NCBI GenBank assembly: GCA_964200185.2
Contig: CAXNAD020000007.1
Location: 1-55,366, forward strand
Reading direction: 5' to 3'
DNA length: 55,366 nucleotides
Origin: Choristocarpus tenellus KU-1152
Taxonomy: Eukaryota > Phaeophyceae
Shown piece by piece: positions 27,471-40,700 of this stretch (position 1 is the first letter of the stretch; each line of letters opens with the position of its first letter). Both the position numbers and the translations under genes were made by a program. Under the pieces are notes generated by a model. The model saw nothing but the letters and a program-made list of their open reading frames with translations. It was not told the origin of the DNA and did not search any database.

Positions 27471-30400
27471 ATGGCCTATAATGCTGGAGCAATGCTTAAG
27501 AGATCTTTAGAGGATACCCCATATTCCGGCGGGTATACGGATTCATCGATGGACATGAAAAGGGCCAGACCGGATGGCATGACTTCTGGGATATATGGTG
27601 GGTGTGCTGTACCCATACCTACCACCGTCACTCGATGCTTACATCATCTCCTTTTGGAAACGTGAATGTTTTGAGATTCTAGGGCACTCTGATAATTTTA
27701 CTCTCTGCTTTGTAGTTGTTCTTTCGTCTTGGAGTTTCTTTCTCGCACCATCGGAGTTTAAAATATCTGGTATCTATTTCGTCATAGTGAACTGACTAGT
27801 GCTACTCAGTGTTGCGCGATATTTGCGATGCACTTTTGATCCAGGTTTGTTTATGGGTATGTTTTATTCAAGATTCATTTGAGGGTGAAGGAGGAAGGAA
27901 AATCAATTTTTGTTTTGAGAGTCCCGAAGCAATCCATAGTAGTCTTCTTTCATAACAATTTATGATGGCATATTCACTGCCTGAGGTATTTTCCCATCTT
28001 CCCCCCCCCTCGCACCTCTCCCTACACTTCCCTCTTTAGATGCGGCATAGAGAGGTTTGTTAGTTATCCTTGATTGCAGTTCGAGAGAAACAGTGCCAAG
28101 ATGGTAGGCCTGTACATGCCTTGCTTACTTCCTCCCCTAAATGCTTTCCTGCCGGTTGACACCGCTTCAATACTGTGAGTCCGTTTTTTTTACCCATTGG
28201 ACCCCATCTCCCTCTTACTCGTCATCGACCAAATGTTTGGTGTCGATTTACTGACTAAACAGGTTCCTCTGGAGCCACAGGCTCATCTGCCCCCATTGGA
28301 GTCACCCAGCCTTACCCTCGCCGCCCAGGAGCGGATGCGTGCAGCTTTTACTGGCAGACCGGAACATGCAAATTTGGCCTGAGTTGCCGGTGAGATTTGG
28401 AAGGAGAGAGATGGTGGAAAGGTTACCCCAACTTACCTGCCACAACTGAAACATATTTTATCCCTACAAATTTGTACCACAAGCATTGTCAAACCTCATC
28501 GCGGTATGAACAACTGCACAAAGTATCTTCAGATTCCCAGGTTGATAAGACTATCAGATGTTGGGTTCATTTGAAGGTCGGAGAGCAGATGTTCTATATA
28601 CAACTCAGAAACCTACCTGGGTTCATTAGGGGGTCCACAGTGAAAGGGGGATGGCATAATTACAGGGATATGGGATGTGATAGGGACTCATTACTACTAG
28701 AACTGGAAAGACAGTCTCTTGTGCTAGATACATTGAATATCTGCACTATCACTAGGCTGATCGCTTGAACACCTGTCCATGTGCAAGGTGGTTACCTGAA
28801 CTGCTTCTCCTCAATGGTCATCATATCTAATTTGTGCAACATATCCTCTTGATGACATTTTGTACATTTTCAATCTCCCAAGTCAATTCATTTTTTTCTT
28901 TTGAAACAGGGGTATCCCTAGATTCAACCTCATGAACACAATGTTTTAACGGCTCAGAAATATGTCTATACCGCATGCTATTTAAATATGAACAAAATGC
29001 CACAGCAAAAAAGTTGTAGCATGAGGCTGACGTCATGCAGAGATAGGCCTTTGACCTCATTTATTTCCATGTTCTATATCAGAGGTTCTTGAGATGTCAA
29101 TGTGTTTGTAGGCTTTTATACCAGGTTGGTGTTTCATCTCAGCATCAATGATGTGATGGATGGGTTAACATATGGATTTCCCACCATTTTGAGAGGATTT
29201 TTCTGTTAGGGAATTGTCAAATATTACCTTCTGTTACATAGTTTGCAGGGAGGCATGAATATATTCTCACTTGATGTGATCTAATTATCCATCTGATCAT
29301 TTGTGTTTACAATGAGCCTCTACAAGGTATGTGTCAACTATGCACAGGTGATTAGGTGTTACTGTGTTTATTTGTGGATTTCTCCTGTTACTGAGGTCTG
29401 AGGTGTTTCACCGTTTCTTGCTTCCTTGGCAAGTGCGTGCCTTCTGCTCTCTCAGATGTAGTTGACTGTTTTTTAATTTTCCTCTTTCCACTTGCTCTTT
29501 TCTTGCCCCCTTCGAGAAGTCTTGCGCACTCCCACTCTCCTCTATTCTGTGCCCACTCTAATTCCCCCTCTCTCGTTCCCTTTTTTCATGTCCTGCCCAT
29601 AAAACCCTTCCTAACCCTCTTGTCCACCCCTTGTAGGTATGATCACCCACCTGGAGCTGGAAGTGTTGCTACTTCTTCTGCCATGACTCAGCACTCAGGA
29701 GCTGTTCAGGGGACAGGAGCAAGCATATCGTCAACAGGTCAACAACCTGCCTATGCTACTGGGACCAGTGCAACAGCTGCAAACTCAGGTATTGGACAGA
29801 AGGCTGATAAAAGTGCACCTATTTCTGAGGTCCATCATGCCATGTGTAGGGTTATTGAGTAGCAGTTCTGTGTTCCAAGATTGCACTGACGTCCTTTTTT
29901 TATTGTTAGACCTTGTTTTTTAGATTTTTTGGTGGGATAGTAGACTACCAGGATATGTTCAAAGGGGGGGTGCGATGTTTAGTCTTATATATTTGGTCAT
30001 TTCACTGCTTCAAGTTACCAGAGATTGTGCTTTTGATGGGTGTAGACATGTTATGCTCCATATTTCTATTACGACTGCTCAGTCTGGTTGACTCTTTTTG
30101 ATAGTGTTTTGTTACGCGTAGATAGGTGAACAAAAAATGTCCTGTTAGGTATGTTTGATTGGTTACAACCTTCCTTGGTAGGAATTTTGTGCCATTATTG
30201 CTTTATGTAAATGTACATTTTGATTATTGTTATGATTTCTCGCCCATGAAAGAGGAGCAAATTCTTTTCATGGATGCTTGTACTTATTCATCATAAATAT
30301 GCTGAGCTCTCACAACAGAACTGGCACTTGCCTGATTGATGGTTGAATTATATTTTTGCAATTTCACTGGCGAATTTTGGGTGGTAATTCAAGAGATCAT

Positions 30401-33400
30401 ACAAACTCAGAGTTAGGTTAGGGTTAGGGTCCTATCATTTGAGAGAGACTGCCAAGCTTATTTAAAAGTCTACAACAAGGGTGTGTAGCAGACACAACTT
30501 TTAAATGTCAGGTGTAAGGAGTTCAATATATGCATGAAATTTATTCACCAAAATGCGCTTTGATTCCCCATTCTTGTTGATTACAAGTTAAAACGAGACA
30601 AAGACTGAGATGTAATCTCTGCTTTTGCTTGTAACTTTTGTAGCTTGGACTGCAGGAAAGCTCATGATTATCCAAAATCTGGTTTCTTAACTCCTGAAGG
30701 GTAGGGAGGATTTTGCCATGACTTACCTTGTGTCCAACAAAACTGCCCAATCTGAAAAAAAATGTTTTCTTTCATTATCAAAAGCATGCTCTATCTCACA
30801 TGTGGGATGTTTCGTGGTCTTTTGCCCTCACGTCCAAGGTTGCACACCTTGTGTGTATGTAGTTCGCTGAATCCAAGTAACATTTGTTTCCTGATATATG
30901 AAAAAATGTGGTTGGTGCCAAGACAACGTTTGGAAGTTTGTCTAACCAATAAATTAAAGTATTTTTTTGGGGGGGGAGGGTCTTCACCAGGGTATCCATT
31001 CGGTCCAAAATCAGGAATTGCACATTTTCATCATCCATCGGACGTATGCAACCAAATCACACAAAAATCACGACATAAAGAGATTGACCCCAAATGGACA
31101 GCAGCTGCCCCCCCCCCCCCCCCCCCCCCCCCCACCCCACTCNNNNNNNNNNAGCAAACAAAACACAACAAAAACACCACCCAAAAAGTTTGACCCCCAA
31201 AGGGCGCCCGCGCCCCCCCCCCCCCCCCAGACACTCTGAGCCAATTCCAGGACCCGCAATTTGATATATATGCCTGTTTCAGAACTGGATTAATACTTCC
31301 CCTTGTTTCCCCACGCCACAACCCTTTTTATCAGGTTCGTATGGTCAGCAGCAGCAGTACAGTCAGTCTGCTGTGGGGGCATCCTACGGAACTGCTGCTG
31401 TTCCCCCTGGCACTGACTATGGCACAACTGGCTCTACCTATCCCACAACTGGCTCTACCTATCCCACAACTGGCTCTACCTATCCCACAACTGGCTCTAC
31501 CTATCCCACAACTGGCTCTACCTATCCCACAACTGGCTCTGCCTATCCCACAACTGGTTCCACTGCATCCACAGGGGGGACTGGGGTATACAGTGCGCAT
31601 GCCCAAAGTGGATACTCCAACCCTGCTGAGAGCAGCTACAGTACACAGGCAACTGATGGAAGCTATGCTGCCCAACCATCTGTCGGCACTGGTATCTATA
31701 ATGGCCAGGGTCAGCATGTGTCTTCTACAGGGACAACAGGAGAAGCTGGAGCTGCTGGAAGTAGCTACACTATTTCCCAGCAGGCAGCTGGAAGTGGCAC
31801 ATATTCTGTTCCAAGCTACCCTACTAGCAGTTACTCATCACAGACAACTGGACCAGCCCCAGGGACTTCCAGCTATCCCGCATCTTCAACTCAAGTTGGT
31901 GGTACTCCTACTGGAGTTGGGGCAACACCCCAACAGGTGGGAGCTAGTAGTTATACTGCAGCTTCGGCACCACAGCAGGCAGGGGCAGCAGATGCTTCAA
32001 CTGCTGGTGCCAGCGTCAGAGCATATGGGGTTGCCACCTCAACCAGTGGCTACCCTATGCAGGCTACAGGTTCAGTCAGTGCTGTAGGTTACCCTGGCTC
32101 AGGTACAGCGCCGTCCAGCACTTATCCTGGGGCTGGGGTGGCGGCTCTGTCTTCTGATGGGACATCAGGAAGTAGAGGGTTCCATCAGCAGCATGGGGTC
32201 TCCACTGGCTATGATGGTAGTGTGTCAGGTACCAATGGCTTAAATAGGGGAGCTGCAGCGCAAGATAGTGCTCGCAATGGTTCTGCGGCAGCAGTGGGTT
32301 CCACTGCATCTGCTTCTGGTCTTCCTCAAGGACAGTTGTCGCAGCAGGGATCGATGCAGCCTGGGTATGGTGTTGTACAGCAGGGTTATGCAGGCTATAT
32401 TAGTGGTTCAGGTGGACAGCAAGCACAACAGGTGGGTTTTGTGGAATGTTGAAAGGGGAGGGATAGAAGAAGTTCCCCTCTCACAGAGTGTGATGTATCC
32501 TTTTGTCAGAGTCAAGATCATCAATCATACTGTCATCCACATCATGATGTGTTAGGCAGGTATCGCAACACCTATTTTTTTGTGTTTTACAGTGAAGGGA
32601 AGTTTTCCAAGTTCATTCAGTCTTCACCTTATTCGATTTATGAAACAGTGAGGGTTTTTTTCATCTTGGATAGGGGGTCAATGTATCTCCTGTATTTTCA
32701 ATTCTGCTTGCTATTTTTTGCAAGGACTGTAATACTTGTTTCACTGAGCATTTGTGGTGCCCCTTAACAAAATAATATAAACAGTGCGAACATAGAAGTA
32801 CTAGAATTCAATAAATAGTAAATTACAATGAGGTTTGGGAATTCTTAGGAGTACTTGAAAAAATTTTATGACCCTTGTTGAACCTACTTGTTAACACACG
32901 CTTTATGGAATTGTCAGGCATCAACTTACACGAATGGCTACGGTCCACAGGCTCAGACAAGCACTGGAGGTCAAGGTATGCAGTAGATAGAAGTAAAACA
33001 ATTTTTTGGGTGGGTGTAAGCACTATTTTGAATGCATTTTAGAAGGAAAATCACACAACTATACAGAAAGCATCTTACTGCACCAGTGTCAAGCACTATA
33101 ACTTGGAAGAGTTTAGTCGTTTGTATTCTCTGTTTCCAGAATTGAGAATACTATTCAAGAGCCATTACTAAAATTTAAACATAACCTTAGTAAATCTTGC
33201 ATTGAAGTATGTCATCTGACAAAGTAATATTAGACATCTTATTCTGTGGTTGGTAAGCTGTGTGAAAACACAGTTGTGGGAGGGTTTTGTACATCTTATC
33301 GACTTGAATTGATACATCACTACTCTATGCAAAATATATTGTGACTGATTATTTAAAGCTAGGACAAAATGAAAATATTGATCTTACTTTAAAGGCTTGG

Positions 33401-34650
33401 TCAAATAGTGATGCCAAATATGAGAAAAGGGAATTTTATCCAACCTTTAGAGTGGCGTTGACTCTCCATCAACAGGGTATCCTCTTAGTATGCTCTTTGC
33501 TTGGTAACAACCACAGTCCAAAAATGTAATACGTGACTTTGACTGTCACAGCCTCCATAGTTGGTATTGTTAAAATCTGCCCTCAGCAGTCACCCTCACC
33601 TCCATCCCACTCTTCCCTTATTGTTTACATCCTCTTGCCCTGTTTGTTGCATACGTCTTGGTATTAAAGCTTCCCAGTCATCCACTTCAGACCTTGCAGG
33701 TGCTGCAGCTGCATATGCTGCTCAGCAACGCGGCCAGCAGCCCCCATCCAATGTCACATCGTCTACTATGCAGGTAAATGTGGTTTGCTTGATTCTCCCA
33801 ATCTGAGTAAGTTGTAATTGTATATGGCATTTGGATGATTGTTGTAGTTTACTTCAAAGGGTCAAAAGTTTCAACTTTGCAGGACTGGTACCATAATTAC
33901 TTGACAAAATCTCCAGTTCCCTAAGTCCTCGTCTCAAGTTATCAGAGAGAAATATGTAGGATTACGTCAAACTGTACAATTACACTAATTTCCCACATAC
34001 AACCAAGTCACAACCAGTAGCAATAAATTGATCTTTTTTGGCAATGAGTGATGAGGAGATGTACTCTGAGGAAGCATAGAATTAATATTCTTATTTTTCA
34101 ATGCTTGCACCCATTTTTTCACTGCATTATATTTTTTGCAATGGCAATGGGACTGACAAGTAAAGAATCTATCCTATTTGGTTTAGCTGGCGAATCACTG
34201 AACTCCTAATTCTTAGTTTTTCCCCTCAAAGTAATTGTTTTGCAGATTGCATTGTTCTTTGTAGGGTACTGAACCTGAAATTTTGTCCAATAAATCTACT
34301 ATATCAATTTTCTTCTGTTAAGGTAATGGTGCTTCAAGTCATGTGCATATAAACTGTTATTGTATGCAGATTATTTTACTGTACATGGCGAGTGTTGTTT
34401 TAGTGATTTGACTCATGGCCAAGAGTGAAAGCCTACCATTATACTAGTAGTATTTGTTCAAAAAGCATAGTCCTTGGTGAAAAGAGGTAGGAGTTTGAGG
34501 CAACAAGAATACAGAGGCACGAGTCAGCAATGTCGGTGTGAGTGCTGGTCTTTACCCTATGGAATGAATAGCTAGTAGAATTTTGAACTAGGGTGATGGT
34601 TCTGTAGGTGTAAATAGAAAGTTATCTTTATGATAGGCAAAAAAACAGAC

Positions 34651-34701
<51 letters not shown>

Positions 34702-37700
34702 TAGGACATGACATGTTTAGTGGTTTTGAGTGCATTTCTGCTTCAACACATGTCTCTTTAGCTTTTTATTCAAAGGATGTCTGCTCATCAATATGCCTTC
34801 TCATATATACCTCAATTTCTTAATAGATACCGGGCTCTAGCAATGGAGCTGCAGACCAATACAGCTCAACAACAGGCCAACCTTCGTCCTCCCACCAATC
34901 AGACCCCCAAGGTGCCCCTCAAGGGCAGGCAAGCGGACAGGTAATTTGTGGGACAGAAGAGGATGAGATTAAATATTTATATTGTCTGCTTCTGGAAAAT
35001 GGGTTCATAAACACTCTTAATTGAGGGTAGCCAGATGCTACCTCTTTTTTTAATTTATGGAAAATATTGGAAAATGTGTTCACATTCATTTTTACATGTA
35101 TTTCCCAACACCAACTGCAATCACCACCTACTCCATATATCACTTCAATTTAGTTGCTATACCTCTCTTACCACTTTGTCCTCTTTGCCATGTTGAAAAT
35201 TTACCATTTCAGTCCACAGTTCTGCTCTCTGCCATCAACACCGCAATCAGAAATATTTCCCCCTTTCCAGTGTTCTTTCAAGATGCTCTATTTATGGGTT
35301 ATGTTTAAACCACTGTATATTGTTCTCAGCTAGAAGTCTGGTGTCCTCCGGTTTGTTCTTTTGATCCTTGAATTCAATCACAAGACAGAAAATTCTAGTT
35401 ATTTTCTCTTCAGTGTTGCACCACTTCTACCCCCCGATTGTTTTTTTTGTTCCTTCCACACTACCTTAAATGACTTGTTTGAAATTCTTGCCTTGGTTAT
35501 AATTTCTCCTTGCATATTAATGCCTCAAGAGTGTTTATGCTTCATACTTTAGTTCCTATTTTCTGTGTTCTTTTTTTGCGAATCTTATGTTCAACTCTGG
35601 ACAGTGAGAATTATGAAAAGGCTTACTTGGGCAAATTTTCTAGTCAATGGTATGGTACAACAACATATCCCCACTTCAATCTGAAAAACCTGTTTTTGGT
35701 TCATGCAGTACGCTGGCAGTTATGGATCACAATCTCAACACCAACCGAGTCCCTTTGGAGCACCCCCCTCCTCTCAGCAGAGCAGTGGCGCGGTGAGTAT
35801 AAAAAATATATATATTTTTGACTTTTATTATAATGTACTAGTCTGTGTTCTGTTGAAAGTTCTTGGTTTGTGTTTCTGCTTTTTATGAGTTTTGAAGAAG
35901 AGCTTCACCTATGTCTTCAAGAAATGTGCAGAGTTGAAGCGGATCAAAATTTTCTCATAAATCATCTTAGTGCACATCATGGCTTTAAGGTCCTCCAGTT
36001 TTGTGTAGAATAATAAGCACACTATGAGTAACCAGTATTCTACTTGTGTCGTGTATTATTTGTCAATTGAGGCATAGTGATGACCCCTGTCGAAAGTTAG
36101 GATTGCCCCGTGTGAAGAGCAAGAAATTCAGGTTTAGAAGCAATGTTGTCAGTTGAGTGCTTATAGAACCCTTGACTAACTCATTACACACATTACCTTG
36201 TCTGCCGACATTTCCCTGATGTTTAAGTAGTATTCTCATAATGGTACTGACTGGACAACATCAGACATTGAAAAAAGGAAAAAAAACAAAACACTTCCTT
36301 GTACATGCGGAGACATTGGCGATGGGCTAAGCCCTCCATCATATCCTTGTCAGTCTTTTGTGCCAAATTTGTGCAAGGAGAACCCTAACGTATGTTGTCT
36401 ACTGTGTAATGTTTGAGGAAAACCATTTCTATGTTTTGATTCGCATGATCAATAAAGAAACTCCAATAGAACATTGTTTCATAACTGTTCGATTCCTTGG
36501 TAGCTTCGTCTAAGAGTTTTTTACCTTCAAGGAAGGTTCTGGGCTGGAGGTTGCTAGGTTTTCAGGGTATAAGGGGTAGATTTTCTATCAAAACCTCAGA
36601 CTGGGCTGGTCACCATTGTAATGCTAAATTACGATGAATCTGAAGAGAACCATTAATCTGAGATCTGGGGGGTAGGACGCATTTTTATTGGTGTTTTTTG
36701 AGAGAGATACCTGACCAGGTTAAGTACAGTACGACAAAGGGCTGATCACCCAATAAATTATATGTTTTGCTCAAAATTACGATCTTATTCTTTTTCTTAT
36801 ACCCATACTCCTTAGCAACCTTCTACTGAGAATCTTCCTTGAAACAAAAAATTCTAAGATGAAAGGTACAAAGAAATCAAAAGGTGACAACTAAAAAGTG
36901 TAGATAATTATGAAAAAAACTCCTGATTTTTAGCCAAAAACAGTCCACCTCTTTCGGACCACATGTCTGAAACTTGAATCTCCTATCTGAATGCTATTCC
37001 ACAAATCCAAAAACTTGCAACATAAAATATAGCAACTCACACAGTCCTGTTTCTCTCACACACAATATGCAATAGGGTGGGCAAGATGAAATGGGTTTTT
37101 TATTGTTGAAATTGTAACTCCTACGTTCTTAATTGTGTCACAAATGTTTTAACATGGAGAGTAGGTGACCAGTCAATACAATTCATCTCAGACACAGTGG
37201 GGGCCCCGGCATGGAGGACAGGGTCAGGCTCAATCAGCATCTCCACATGGTGGATACGATCAGTACAATACCAACTCTTCGTACCCTGGAGGTGTGAGTC
37301 TGCCCTGTGCGTTTCTGTTGCAAGATATATTTTGACTTTGTCTCTAGAGCTACAACCGAGATTTGAAGTTTTACTTGCCTTGGAATGTGCTTTCTAAATG
37401 CATTTTTAAAATCTGCCAATGCTATGAATGGAATTTTGTAAAGGTTGAGGGTCTAGATTTTTGACAAGCTGTCCCTGCTGCGGCTAAATTATTGGTAGTA
37501 GCTAACTTGGTTTTTGTCTACACTTTTTTTGTAAACTTTTCCAGCTTCTCTCACATAGAGGTAATTTGACTTTTTACTCAGTTTTGTCCTTCCTGGTATT
37601 GTGTGATGGTTGGCATTGTGTAAGTGATTGAGGCATGCTCTTTTTTCACCATCTTCTCACATGAATAATATCATGTCTCAATTAAATCGTGATAGGTCTG

Positions 37701-40700
37701 TGACTTCCCTCTCCATTTTTGCATTACTTGGGTTTTGTTTTTGGCTTCCCACCTTTGAAGCTCTTTTCTCAGCTCCTTCCTCTTCCCCAGCACCTGCATC
37801 TGGGCCTGGTTACGCCTACAACAGCAGAGGTGCTGCTGCAGGAGGTGCAAGCATGGCAAGGTGTGCAAGATCTGTAGGTTTATCTAATGATAATGTTCCT
37901 TTTGTAAGCTACAGATATCAGGGGGTTTTTCATCTGAGTTTTTCCTGTTGCGTCATCAACATCAAAAACTCCTGAGCCTGTTCATGTGTACTCATCAATA
38001 TGTAAAAATTTGTTTTCACATAGGCGTAAGCGTAGAGTTCATGTTAAATGTATATGCCCATGGGTGGATATCAGGCAGTCTTGTCGTGACGCAGTATTTG
38101 AAACTGGATGTTCTTGCTCTCTGTCAGGGCAAAAAACTGAACCAAGGAATCATATATTGGTGGTGCTTGCGTTTGAAGATACCCTCCTGAGTGCCATGTC
38201 AGGACTGATAATGTACTTGACAAAGTTTTCACATCAACGTCCCACCCTTAAATATCTGATATCTGACTCAAATTTCTGTACAATATTGTGGTACAAGCAA
38301 ACATTAGAGAAATCTTATCTTTGCTCTCACAATGCTCTTTGCATTTCACTGGTATGGTGACTTTGAACTATTTTTATTTGCTACATAGAATAAAGGACTC
38401 CAAATAGTATGGTGCATCTCATCAAAGAATATGTTGGGTCATTGAGGTGTAATCTCTACTGGATAAGTCACTAATCCCAGAGCAGGTCACCACTTTAGTA
38501 CCCTGTGCCTCATATTCATGCTCTTATTATCTGTTTTTAACTTTGCACACTTCTAAGTCACTATTTTGTCGACCCATCATGCCACATATTCCAATACAGG
38601 CCGAACCCCACAGGGTGGCGCAATGGAGGTACAAACAGTGATGCCCTTGGCATGGGTAGGTCTGGTAGTGGAGTGAGCAGCAGTGGCTCAAATACCAATA
38701 TTGGCGGTCCATACGGCCCAGGGCCAAGGGGAGACCTAGCTCGGCGTATGGATATGCCCATTGGTGCCCGGGCAACTGGTGGCGGGAGCAATGGGATGGG
38801 TTTGGGTCCTCGTCAAGATACTCCTTACTCCTCTGGAGCTAATGCTGGTATGGTCGGTATGGGGGGAAGTCCATCGAATATGTCGACCTCAGCAAGGAAT
38901 CCTCTTGGGGGTCCAAAAGTTCAACAACCAGGGATGCCGCAGCGTCCTGGCATGCCGGAGTGTGCCTACTTCATGAAGACTGGGGCTTGCCGATTTGCTT
39001 TATCCTGCAAGTAAGTTTTGGATTTAGTTCAAGCTTGTTAGTCTTGGGTGATGAATCAGTTACCATTTTCTAGTATAGCATAGTGGTCTGTAGTGATACT
39101 CATCACTGTCAATAAAAGTGATAGCAATAGTAGATTTTTTGGTGACATAGATCCAGGTTATCCATTCTCTTTTGTTGTTGTATTTGCTGTAAAGATGGAC
39201 ATTTTTTTATGATAGTAATTTTCTTGGTTTAGATAGAAGGCTATTCAAGTTGTGTCCGTTGTCTTGCGATTTAAAACCCTTGTTAATAGGCTCATTTTTT
39301 ATGTATTTCTCATTAAGGGCTCTTCCTAACAAAACTCAACGCAACACAATTTTGTGAAATTGTAGATGAAAAAGACGACCTGGAACAGATTTATTTCCAG
39401 TACTTTTATGTAAGATGCAAATTTTACGCTCTTTGTGGGGCGTTCGTTTAGATGATTTGCCTTGAAAAGGTTGAGATAATTTTACTGCTTGTAGAAATTG
39501 CTCGAGGACATTTTTTATCAAACTTGTCCTTCAGCTTCAAAAGTCATTAATTTGGTAAGAGAAAAATGAGGAAGATGGTGCTAGAAGTCATCATGGAGTA
39601 GGCAGAAATGCTTGTTCAGAAAATTGCTATATTCTTGTGGCAGAATCTTTGATGTGACTATTTTGGTGACAATAGTTTTAAACTGACTGAACAGATTTTT
39701 AGTTACCGTATATGTTTGTGGTGTGCAGAGTAAGGGATACAAATCGTTTAGTGACCATGGAATGATGCAGATATATTCCTACAAAGTGCATAGCAAAATA
39801 GACTTCAGAATGTAACCAGTTGAATCTGATCCATGGATATGTCACTGTAATTCTAGAAATATAAGTGTTATATTTCACTTAAGTGCTGAGCTCATCAGTC
39901 AAAACCTGACACTAATATATATTTTTTCGATGTCCTTGGTATTCCTGATTTGCTACTCGTCAAGGTTCCACCATCCCTATGAACTTCGTCCCAACCCTAC
40001 TCCAGCAGCCCAACGCAGCTCTTCGGTTGTAAGCAGTCAAGAAAGGGCTCCGTGCGACACATATCTGGAGGTGAGAAAGAAGAAAATAGGGTGGTAGGTA
40101 AACTCTACGAGGTAAGTTAAAGATATTAACAATCTCAGGAGATAATACCAAATTATCCCTCTCTTTAAGCATGAGTAACAGTTTTTTCTTCGAATCTTGT
40201 TTGGGCATTTTACACAGGTAACAGTCCTGACTGCAAAATTTGTTGATGGCCTTGGAAAATGAAACAAGGCTGTAAATGATCAGATAATCCCTCTGTGACT
40301 AGGTCTGGTAAAGATTAATTTCATTTTACTGTGCTTGTTTTGGGGTAACGGTTGAAAACTAGACTATTCTATTTGAGGCCTTCCACGAATAGAAGAAATT
40401 GATGTTTTTAATAGGGCAAGACCTGAAATGTTTGTTCTAATAATTGCTCTGACTCGCTCTGGAGCTCAAGGTGCCTAGACTATGTGATCTGATCCCATGC
40501 AACCTTGAAGCCGTGGTTTATGCAGAATATTTTTCTGTCATCGCCCTTCACATACCGATTTTGTTTGGAAAAGGATGTGATATTATTCAGAAATGGTACC
40601 TGAAACGTTTCATTAATGATGTTACTCACAATCATTGCGGTAATCAACAGGACAATTGTTTCACTGTCCAATGCCCAATTTTTGTAGTTACTCACTTGAT

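Noticed and set aside
31331-31717. Minus-strand 128-codon frame with SCGIGRA repeats
   Set aside because: Antisense shadow of the same minisatellite, with no motif or splice support.
31341-32087. 248-codon open frame overlapping exon 4, rich in PIPQLAL repeats
   Set aside because: It is the shifted frame of the 21-bp coding repeat. The other frame links in phase to both neighbouring exons and fits the rest of the protein.
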